From Bacteroidales bacterium (GTDB taxonomy: Bacteria; Bacteroidota; Bacteroidia; Bacteroidales; PXBB01): 43,983 nucleotides of DNA. Of the stretch, positions 8,313-15,246 are shown one piece after another. Below the pieces are notes generated by a model that was not told where the DNA came from, did no database searches, and worked only from the letters and a program-made list of their open reading frames with translations. The stretch's first letter is position 1; every line of letters begins with the position of its first letter. Made by a program: the position numbers and the translations under genes. The stretch lies in contig PXBB01000148.1 in NCBI GenBank assembly GCA_003565735.1, positions 1 to 43,983 of the forward strand, given 5' to 3'.

Positions 8313-10730
8313 ATGCAAACACAACATACGACATCTATTGGACAGCGATATCAAGTGCGTTTACTTTTTGCACTTTTTTTGCACTCGCTCTCTATAATTG
8401 GGTTTCAAATTATCTTAATGCGTATCTTATCAATAATGCAGTGGGATCACTTTGCCAACATGATTATTGGGATAGCTATGCTGGGATTTGGCGTCAGTGG
8501 CACTTTGCTTGCTTTGACTAAACAAAAACTTGTTAAACATACCGACTATCTGGTTCCCTTTTTGATGCTGCTCAGTTCAGTATTAATGCTGCTTGCTTAC
8601 AGATTATCGCAAAGTGATATTGTACGTTTCGACACATTGTTGGTTTTTAGTTCAACAGAACAAGTTTTGCGTCTGGTTGTTTTTTTAATGTTGTTCTTCT
8701 TGCCTTTTTTTACGGCATCATTAGCTTTGGGTTTGGTGTACGTAAAGTACGTGAGCGGTATTGGTAAATTGTATTTTGCCAATCTTACAGGTTCAGGTAT
8801 TGGGGGTTTTTTGGGGCTGCTTATATTGATGTATTTCATGCCCCAGGATGCTTTGTTAGTAGCAGCAATATTTCCGGTAATTGCGGCTTTGGTACTGTTT
8901 CCTTTACGGGGACGCATGTGGGTTTTTGGAGGTTTGACTGCTGTTATTTTTGTTTTTTTATGGCATTTTATAGCTCCGGTGCCGCCGGTGCTATCTCAAT
9001 ACAAATCACTTTCAAAAACATTACAGCTGCCTGACGCAAAAATCACGACTAAAGAGAGTGGTGTTTCTGCTTTGGTAGAAATAGTTGAGTCGGATTATTT
9101 ACGATATGCACCGGGTTTGAGTTTACACTTTGCAGGGCAAGTGCCTGTGAAACCGCTGGCCTTTATAAATGGCGATGCTGCGGGTTTTATACCTCAGTTT
9201 AAAAGCAGATATGATTCAGATATTTTAAACTACTCAACTTATCAATTGCCATACAAACTGGCAAATCATTCAAAAGCATGTATTATTAAAAGTGGTACCG
9301 GTAACCTGGTAGCCCATGCTTTAAGAAATAATGTGGATAAGGTTGTAGCTATTGAAAGTGAATTAAGCTTGATTAAAGCGCTGAACAGTTGGCATGAAAA
9401 TCGTTTCCCTTCTGTTTATGATAACAAATATGTTTTATTACAAACCATCGAACCACGTTCCTTTTTTAGTACAACTAAAGATACATTTGACCTTATAGTG
9501 TTGCCAACTATTGGAAGTTTTGGTGGAGCATCAGGATTACAAGCTATAAGAGAGGAGTTTTCTTTAACTTTAGAGGCTTTTCAGATATACTGGGATAAAT
9601 TAAGTGATGATGGGATGCTTGCTTTAACCATTTACACAGATTTTCCGCCGCGTGCTACCCTTAAAGTTGTTGCAACACTTGCCAGGATGCTTCAAAAGAA
9701 TGGTATTATAAACCCTTCAGAATATATAGCAGCTATACGGAGTTGGACCGCTATTACTTTTGTTGTTAAAAAACAAGCTATTGAGGAGGCTCACATACAA
9801 AAAATTAGAAAGTTTTGTGGCGAAATGGGCTTTGACCCATTTATTTTACCAGATATTACTCATGATGAGAGGGTTTATTTTAGTTATATTGAAGAAAATG
9901 AGCTTTTCAGTTTAACGGATGCTATTTTAGAAAACCCACAAACAGACTATTTAAATGATTATTTGTTTTATATCCATCCTGCAACAGACAACAAGCCATA
10001 CTTTTCAAGGTTTATAAAACTATCTCGTCTGGGCTCTTTAGTTGAAGAATATGGGAAACAAGAACTGCCTTTTCTTGAGCTGGGATACATTATTGTTTGG
10101 CTAACTTTTTTTATTGTTATTATTGTATCGCTTATACTTATTCTTTTACCTGTTATATGGTTGAAGAGGAGCAAAGGGAAGTGGTCAATTGTATTATATT
10201 TTGGTGCTATAGGTTTGGGATTTATGTTTGCAGAAATTATTCTCATACAAAGGTTTGTACTATACCTGGGTCAACCTGTTTATGCTGTCAGTACTGTACT
10301 CAGCATAATGTTGTTGGCTTCGGGTATTGGCAGTTATTATTCAGGTCGTTTAAAAGCAGGGGCTGTTAATTATTATGCAGTTTACATTATAGTCTTTTTG
10401 ATATTATTGGTTTATGCTTTGTTTCTTACTTCATTTTTACGTTTTACGGCTGGTTACCATTTAGCTTTTAGAGTGCTTATAACATGCTTGATTGTTGCAC
10501 TGCCTGCTTTTTTTATGGGAATGCCTTTTCCCCTTGGTCTAAAAGCTTTGAGTGAAAAACATCGGGATAAAATAGCCTGGGCATGGGGTATCAATGGTTT
10601 TTTCTCAGTTATTGCCACTCCTATGGCTTTAATAATTGCTATAGAAGCGGGTTCCGTATTAGTTATTAGTTTGGCAGCAACGGCCTACCTTTTGGCCATG
10701 TTGGCCATGAAAGTGATTGATAGAAAATAA
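8313..10730 (+). CDS. Polytopic membrane protein with spermidine-synthase-like domain
   Basis: 805 residues. About six to seven membrane helices at 15-220, a soluble Rossmann-like domain at about 230-570, and five to six more helices from about 590 to the end. This architecture is known among SpeE-like membrane proteins of bacteria. The soluble domain keeps the general topology (KSGTGNLVAHAL at the SAM/dcSAM loop, VVAIESELSLI for the acidic ribose-binding position). The catalytic Asp region of spermidine synthases is instead LIVLPTIGSFGG, with no Asp. Polyamine synthesis is therefore doubtful; it could be a transporter-linked methyltransferase-like protein. It is co-directional with pcm, and a strong hairpin follows the stop directly. 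Confidence 0.75.
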   Translation: MQTQHTTSIGQRYQVRLLFALFLHSLSIIGFQIILMRILSIMQWDHFANMIIGIAMLGFGVSGTLLALTKQKLVKHTDYLVPFLMLLSSVLMLLAYRLSQSDIVRFDTLLVFSSTEQVLRLVVFLMLFFLPFFTASLALGLVYVKYVSGIGKLYFANLTGSGIGGFLGLLILMYFMPQDALLVAAIFPVIAALVLFPLRGRMWVFGGLTAVIFVFLWHFIAPVPPVLSQYKSLSKTLQLPDAKITTKESGVSALVEIVESDYLRYAPGLSLHFAGQVPVKPLAFINGDAAGFIPQFKSRYDSDILNYSTYQLPYKLANHSKACIIKSGTGNLVAHALRNNVDKVVAIESELSLIKALNSWHENRFPSVYDNKYVLLQTIEPRSFFSTTKDTFDLIVLPTIGSFGGASGLQAIREEFSLTLEAFQIYWDKLSDDGMLALTIYTDFPPRATLKVVATLARMLQKNGIINPSEYIAAIRSWTAITFVVKKQAIEEAHIQKIRKFCGEMGFDPFILPDITHDERVYFSYIEENELFSLTDAILENPQTDYLNDYLFYIHPATDNKPYFSRFIKLSRLGSLVEEYGKQELPFLELGYIIVWLTFFIVIIVSLILILLPVIWLKRSKGKWSIVLYFGAIGLGFMFAEIILIQRFVLYLGQPVYAVSTVLSIMLLASGIGSYYSGRLKAGAVNYYAVYIIVFLILLVYALFLTSFLRFTAGYHLAFRVLITCLIVALPAFFMGMPFPLGLKALSEKHRDKIAWAWGINGFFSVIATPMALIIAIEAGSVLVISLAATAYLLAMLAMKVIDRK

Positions 10731-10763
10731 AAAAAGGGGGCTTCAGTTATAAGCCCCCTTTTT
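10731..10763. terminator. Bidirectional intrinsic terminator
   Basis: A GC-rich stem AAGGGGGCTT, a 7-base loop (CAGTTAT) and AAGCCCCCTT, flanked by an A-run on the left and a T-run on the right, so it works as a terminator read from either strand. It sits between the convergent SpeE-like gene and ackA. Confidence 0.9.
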
Positions 10764-10782
10764 TTTAAAAAGAAAAAAAATA

Positions 10783-11991
10783 TTAAAGATTACCGTTACA
10801 AATCATCAGTGTGTCCTGAGCTATTACAAGCTCTTCGTCAGTTCCTAAAGTAACCACAATAGTTTTTGAATCATCTTTGGTCAAAACAGTATCTTTACTT
10901 TTTAGGCCATAATTTAGTTCCTTGTTGAAATTAATACCCAAAAACTCCATGTCTTTACAAACACCTTCTCTTACGAGGTAATCATTTTCGCCAACACCAC
11001 CAGTAAATACGATAATGTCAACACCACCCATAGCAGCAGCGTAAGCTCCTACATATTTTTTAACTCTGTAAATATACATGTCAAGAGCCAGTTTAGCCTT
11101 TTCATGTCCTTCATCAGCTGCATCCCACAAATCTCTCATGTCAGAAGAGACACCTGAAATACCAAGAACACCACACTTTTTATTTACAAAATTATTAGCA
11201 GCATTTAGGTCATAGCCTTCTTTGTGCATAATATAAAATAGGGCTCCAACATCAAAATCGCCGCAGCGCGTTCCCATCATAAGTCCCTCAACGGGAGTTA
11301 GTCCCATGGAGGTGTCATAGGATGCGCCATTTTTTATGGCAGCAATGGATGCGCCATTACCCAGGTGGCATGTAATTATTTTTTGAGTTTTATAATCGCG
11401 GTTTAGCATTTCGCAAACTTTGGCCGATACGTAACGGTGGCTGGCACCGTGAAATCCGTATCTTCTTATTTTGTACTTATCGTACATCTCGTATGCGATA
11501 GGGTACATATAAACATGTTCGGGCATTGTCGCATGAAATGCTGTGTCAAACACACCACATTGAGGAACCTCAGGTAACAACTTTTGCATGGCGTAAATAC
11601 CTTTAAGGTTTGCAGGGTTATGAAGAGGTGCAAGGTCAACACATTCTTCCATCTTGTCAATAATCTCTTGAGTGATAAGTACGCTGCCGCTAAACTTTTC
11701 GCCACCATGGACAACTCTATGGCCTACAGCACCAATCTCATTTTCGTTTTCTATGATACCAAAGTCTTTATCCTTCAAAACTTGAAGAATTAAATCAACA
11801 CCAACTTGATGGTCTGGCACATCATGAAGCATTTTTTGTTTTTCCTTGTTTTTCGATTGGTGCTTGATTTCACTGTTTGCCATACCAATTCTTTCGACAA
11901 TACCTTTGGCAAGTATTTCGGCGTCATTATCCATGTCTAAAAGTTGGTATTTTATTGAAGAACTGCCACAGTTTAATACTAAAATTTTCAT
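10783..11991 (-). CDS. ackA: Acetate kinase
   Basis: 402 residues, the usual length. It converts acetyl phosphate and ADP to acetate and ATP in the cytoplasm. Family signatures are visible: LVLNCGSSSIKYQL at the N-terminus (phosphate-binding loop of the acetate/sugar kinase fold), VGHRVVHGGEKF, FDTAFHATMP, RYGFHGASHRYV, HLGNGASI and FTGGVGEND. It follows pta on the same strand with a 74-base gap, the classical fermentative ATP-forming pair. The bidirectional hairpin at 10731-10763 closes the unit. Confidence 0.97.
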   Translation of the reverse strand: MKILVLNCGSSSIKYQLLDMDNDAEILAKGIVERIGMANSEIKHQSKNKEKQKMLHDVPDHQVGVDLILQVLKDKDFGIIENENEIGAVGHRVVHGGEKFSGSVLITQEIIDKMEECVDLAPLHNPANLKGIYAMQKLLPEVPQCGVFDTAFHATMPEHVYMYPIAYEMYDKYKIRRYGFHGASHRYVSAKVCEMLNRDYKTQKIITCHLGNGASIAAIKNGASYDTSMGLTPVEGLMMGTRCGDFDVGALFYIMHKEGYDLNAANNFVNKKCGVLGISGVSSDMRDLWDAADEGHEKAKLALDMYIYRVKKYVGAYAAAMGGVDIIVFTGGVGENDYLVREGVCKDMEFLGINFNKELNYGLKSKDTVLTKDDSKTIVVTLGTDEELVIAQDTLMICNGNL

Positions 11992-12065
11992 TTTTTTTGT
12001 TTAATTTGTTTTAATAGTTTAATTGTTTTACTTAATTTATAATTAATGTAGAATAAATTCATGTG

Positions 12066-13067
12066 TTATTTTCCGGCAGCCTGATTAACTGTAATAGCAA
12101 CAAGGCTGACAATATCATCTACAGAGCATCCTCTTGAGAGGTCGTTTATAGGAGCTGCCATGCCTTGTAGTACAGGGCCAACAGCTTCTGCTCCGGCAAG
12201 TCTTTGAACAAGTTTGTAAGCAATATTGCCCACTTCAAGCGATGGGAAGACCAGGACGTTGGCTTTGCCTGCAATTGGGCTGTTGGGTGCTTTACTTTTA
12301 CCTATGGCTTCAATAATGGCTGCATCTGCCTGTAGTTCGCCGTCAATACATATTTGGGGATCAATTTCTTTAGCTATACGCGTTGCATTAATGACTTTAT
12401 CGCACATGGGGTGCTTGGCACTGCCTTTGGTAGAAAAACTGAGCATGGCTACACGAGGTTCCAGGCCAATAATGGCTTTTGTTGTTTTGGAAGTCATCAC
12501 TGCTATTTCAGCAAGTTCCCTCTCGTTAGGGTCGGGATGAACAGCACAATCGGCAAAAACCAGTATGCCATTATCGCCAATACTTTTGTTTTCAAATATC
12601 ATAAAAAATACACCGGATACAACGCTGATACCGGGCAGTGTTTTTACAATTTGAAAAGCAGGGCGCAGCACATTTCCGGTTGAATTCATAGCTCCTGCTA
12701 CCTCTCCGTCAGCATCGCCATTTTTTATCATTAAAACAGCATAATACAGGGGGTCTTCTACCAGTTTTAATGCTTCTTGTTTTGTTAAACCCTTACTTTT
12801 GCGTATTTCTACAAGCAGGTCTGCGTAGGCTTCTTTTTGCGCACTGTTTTTGGGGTTTATTATGGTTGCCTTTTCAATGTGATTGAGATTCAGAGATGCA
12901 GCAGTTTGCTTAATTTCTTCGGGGTTGCCGAGTAAAATTATTTGTGCAATCTCTTCTGCCAAAATAATATCGGCAGCCTTTAAAGTTCTTTCTTCTTTAC
13001 CTTCGGGTAATACAATCCTCTTGCTATGCTTTTTGGCATTAGCTTTAATTTTGTTTATTATTTCCAT
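12066..13067 (-). CDS. pta: Phosphate acetyltransferase
   Basis: 333 residues, the short catalytic-domain form without the N-terminal DRTGG regulatory region of the long enzymes. It interconverts acetyl-CoA and acetyl phosphate. Typical segments are RIVLPEGKEERTLKAADI at the N-terminus, DGEVAGAMNSTGNVLRPAFQ, FADCAVHPDPN, LSFSTKGSAKHP, DGELQADAAI, ANVLVFPSLEVGNIAYKL and the C-terminal GPVLQGMAAPINDLSRG. It is the first gene of the pta-ackA unit. No promoter match was clear in the AT-rich upstream region. Confidence 0.96.
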   Translation of the reverse strand: MEIINKIKANAKKHSKRIVLPEGKEERTLKAADIILAEEIAQIILLGNPEEIKQTAASLNLNHIEKATIINPKNSAQKEAYADLLVEIRKSKGLTKQEALKLVEDPLYYAVLMIKNGDADGEVAGAMNSTGNVLRPAFQIVKTLPGISVVSGVFFMIFENKSIGDNGILVFADCAVHPDPNERELAEIAVMTSKTTKAIIGLEPRVAMLSFSTKGSAKHPMCDKVINATRIAKEIDPQICIDGELQADAAIIEAIGKSKAPNSPIAGKANVLVFPSLEVGNIAYKLVQRLAGAEAVGPVLQGMAAPINDLSRGCSVDDIVSLVAITVNQAAGK

Positions 13068-13276
13068 TGATAATTAGTGTGTTATTAAATTTTCTGTGTG
13101 TTTTTCCTCTTATAATAAAAGCTGTTTTTTTGCACAGCAAAAAAAGTATTTTTTTTTCAATAATCGGTGGTTTTTTTTGTTTTTTTTTTGCTATTCTCAG
13201 GAAAAGTTTTCACGATTCGTATAAAAAAAAGTTATTTAAGTCACCAGTAATGCTATAGGTTGTTAGTAATGAAAGC
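13068..13276. other. Intergenic region upstream of pta
   Basis: No gene is supported: the open frame here on the plus strand is low-complexity, rich in Phe and Lys from poly-T and poly-A runs. It holds a short hairpin (GCTGT/ACAGC near 13120-13139). It probably contains the pta promoter, but no convincing TAnnTTTG box was found. Confidence 0.4.
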
Positions 13277-13497
13277 TAGCCTGTATTATTCACAAAAAGT
13301 TAACAAAAAATGTATAAGACTAATTATCAATGCAAAACATTAAAATTCTTAAAAACTTTATTTTGTTTACTTTTAGCGAGTGCTTTTACTTTAGGCCATC
13401 TGCTGCGTTGCGAAAACCTTGAAATAGTTAACTATGTCGGCGGCTTTCGACGCCTTGCATCTGACCTAAATTAAAAAAGCATGAATAATACAGGCTA
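13277..13497. mobile_element. MITE- or REP-like palindromic element with 16-bp terminal inverted repeats
   Basis: TAGCCTGTATTATTCA at 13277-13292 is a perfect inverted copy of 13482-13497. Inside, 13390-13470 is a second, imperfect palindrome of 81 bases: arms begin TTTAGGCCATCTGC and, from the other side, TTTAGGTCAGATGC, and the centre is the perfect 12-base palindrome ATAGTTAACTAT (13424-13435). No coding frame is present. TTAGTA occurs just outside both ends (13263-13268 and 13503-13508), but a few bases from the repeats, so it is only weak evidence of target duplication. The size and structure suit a non-autonomous element or an intergenic repeat family. It ends 5 bases from the stop of the next gene and could also end transcription. 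Confidence 0.6.
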
Positions 13498-13502
13498 AGA
13501 AC

Positions 13503-14624
13503 TTAGTACCTGTCAAGATACCGCTTTTTAACTTTTTGGAATTTTGGCGTATCATTATGATGCCATTTAGCAATAACGACACCTTCCTTGATAAGTATGA
13601 TGCCGGGATTTGATCGAATTGCTGTTTTAAGGGCTATGTCATCGACAAGATAAAATGGATAAGCAGCCTGGACTTCATGTCTGAAGTTATCAATGACGTT
13701 AAAAGGGGAGGCTGTAAGACCTATGAAATTGTAGCCTTTTTCTTCAGCTGTTTTGGCTAATGCATTAATTTTTTTCATATTTACCCTGCTTGTAGTATTA
13801 AGGTCGTAGGCAAAGAGTAAAAAAACAAAGTTGGGTTTACTTAAATAGTGATATGTCCAGTCGTAATCATACTCATCAAGTATAACAAATTCTGTTATTG
13901 CAGGGCCAATGTATTCCTGTAAGATTTTTTCTTTACGGTCAACATATATCCAGCCCTCGTTTGATGAGGGTAAATTGTTTACATCAAACTCTTTATGGTC
14001 CCCTGTATTTTCATTTTTATAGATAAAGGTAAATTCAATAATTTCTTCCTGAACCGGTTCCATCTTTTCCAATACATTATTACCCACTTTCCAGGGGCGA
14101 AAATCTATTATTGGCAAATGTCTCATTGAGTATAACATAATGATGGCGATAAAGATGACTGATGCCACTATTAGCCCCCATTGACTTTTATCCGTAAGCT
14201 TCGATTTGAACCGATGCCTGTATAAGAAAACAATTATGGCAGCAGCAAAAAGAAATATGTTCTTGAAAAATGTTTCATAATTGGTCATAATTATAGCATC
14301 CCCAAAGCAACCACAATCGCTTATGGGATCTGTTAGGGCGATATACAGTGTTAAGGGTGTAAAAATAACCATGAATAATACCCCCCCCATAGCGCTGTAT
14401 TTCATTTTAAGCCCTAAAAGAATAGCAAAACCAATGACAAACTCCGACAATGATAAAATCATTGATAAAGTTAATGATAACGGCTCCATCCAAGTTGTTC
14501 CAAAAGCGGAAAAATAATCATTCAACTTGTACATAGAGCCCATTGGGTCAACAGCTTTAACGAAACCGGAAAAAATAAAAACAATACCCAATACAATTTG
14601 CGAAACCAAACTAGCAATTTTCAT
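13503..14624 (-). CDS. MauE/DoxX-type membrane protein with thioredoxin-like C-terminal domain
   Basis: 373 residues. Four to five membrane helices in the first 160 residues form a DoxX/MauE-type bundle. It begins MKIASLVSQIVLGIVFIFSG and carries a paired cysteine motif SDCGCFGDA (Cys104, Cys106) as in MauE-like redox-associated proteins. Residues about 225-370 look like a thioredoxin-fold domain (PNFVFLLFAYDLNTT, then NPGIILIKEGVVIAKW with the cis-Pro region), but there is no CxxC at the active position. This two-part protein is widespread in Bacteroidota (BT_3928-like). A role in disulfide or quinone-linked redox in the envelope is likely but unproved. It is downstream of the TonB receptor and lipoprotein, separated by a hairpin, with its own -7 box at 14671-14678. 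Confidence 0.82.
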   Translation of the reverse strand: MKIASLVSQIVLGIVFIFSGFVKAVDPMGSMYKLNDYFSAFGTTWMEPLSLTLSMILSLSEFVIGFAILLGLKMKYSAMGGVLFMVIFTPLTLYIALTDPISDCGCFGDAIIMTNYETFFKNIFLFAAAIIVFLYRHRFKSKLTDKSQWGLIVASVIFIAIIMLYSMRHLPIIDFRPWKVGNNVLEKMEPVQEEIIEFTFIYKNENTGDHKEFDVNNLPSSNEGWIYVDRKEKILQEYIGPAITEFVILDEYDYDWTYHYLSKPNFVFLLFAYDLNTTSRVNMKKINALAKTAEEKGYNFIGLTASPFNVIDNFRHEVQAAYPFYLVDDIALKTAIRSNPGIILIKEGVVIAKWHHNDTPKFQKVKKRYLDRY

Positions 14625-14670
14625 CTTTCTTTTTTGTTTACTTTTGTGATTAATGCAGGTTAAGAGAGTT

Positions 14671-14678
14671 CAAATATA
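14671..14678 (-). promoter_or_regulatory. Promoter -7 element for the MauE/DoxX-type gene
   Basis: On the minus strand TATATTTG, a TAnnTTTG match, 46 bases before the ATG at 14624. The -33 region does not match TTTG well. Confidence 0.4.
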
Positions 14679-14783
14679 ATTAAAAAAATGTATTTGGATT
14701 TTGTTTTAATAAAAATTAACAAAAGCATTCTACAAGCCCCTTAATACAGACCTTGATGACAATCTAAATGAAACAAACAAATG

Positions 14784-14810
14784 TGTGTCTGCACTTATCG
14801 TGCAGACACA
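14784..14810 (-). terminator. Hairpin terminator after the TonB receptor-lipoprotein pair
   Basis: A perfect 11-bp stem (TGTGTCTGCAC at 14784-14794 with 14800-14810) and a 5-base loop. On the minus strand it is followed by a T-rich stretch (CATTTGTTTGTTT), and it lies 43 bases beyond the lipoprotein stop. The plus strand has an A-run after the stem, so termination on the minus strand is the natural reading. Confidence 0.65.
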
Positions 14811-14852
14811 AAAAAAATCTTACAATTAAAGGCTGATTCTGAATTACAGTTG

Positions 14853-15233
14853 CTATATTTCGGGTACAACACCAGATACTGTAACATACATTGTGGTATC
14901 ATATCTGGTAGATGCTTGCTTGTAAACTTTGCCGTCAACTTTTATTTTTACATTAATGGACGAATTGATGTCTTTGTAGCTTGCCGAAACAAAAACAATA
15001 CTACGTGGTTCGGCTGTAAAACTATAGCGCCATATATCCTTAGCACTGTTTACTTCAACATCCTTCTTTGTGAGTGTGCCGTTTTTATCAAGGTAGTTAA
15101 CGCTAAATCCTGTTACTGATCGGGTAATTTCGTAATCAATTTTTCTCTTTTCTGTTTCTTTTTCGCAAGAAACTAAGATAATAAGAAGTAGTGCCGATAA
15201 AGCTAAAATTTTATATATTAATTTGTTTTTCAT
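14853..15233 (-). CDS. Small lipoprotein with possible MmpS-like beta-sandwich, partner of the TonB receptor
   Basis: 126 residues with a lipoprotein signal ending at Cys23 (LIILVSC). The mature part is all-beta by pattern: DYEITRSVTGFSVNYLDKNG, then VFVSASYKDINSSINVKIKVDGKVYKQAS. This order (a strand with Y-x-V/I, a turn with D-x-x-G, later a v-DGk strand) resembles the small MmpS-type / transthyretin-like sandwich seen in other lipoproteins; that is pattern recognition only. It starts 13 bases after the stop of the TonB receptor gene, so the two are surely co-transcribed. It may be an accessory of metal uptake, but it has no Cys, His or Met cluster after the signal that would show metal binding. 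Confidence 0.65.
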   Translation of the reverse strand: MKNKLIYKILALSALLLIILVSCEKETEKRKIDYEITRSVTGFSVNYLDKNGTLTKKDVEVNSAKDIWRYSFTAEPRSIVFVSASYKDINSSINVKIKVDGKVYKQASTRYDTTMYVTVSGVVPEI

Positions 15234-15246
15234 GATAATACTTTTT

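Noticed and set aside
8282-8521. 79-codon plus-strand frame at the start of the membrane SpeE-like gene
   Set aside because: It is another frame of the pcm end and the start of the SpeE-like gene, with no distinct features.
13067-13258. 63-codon plus-strand frame upstream of pta
   Set aside because: Made mostly of Phe, Leu and Lys from poly-T and poly-A runs; its start overlaps the start of pta.
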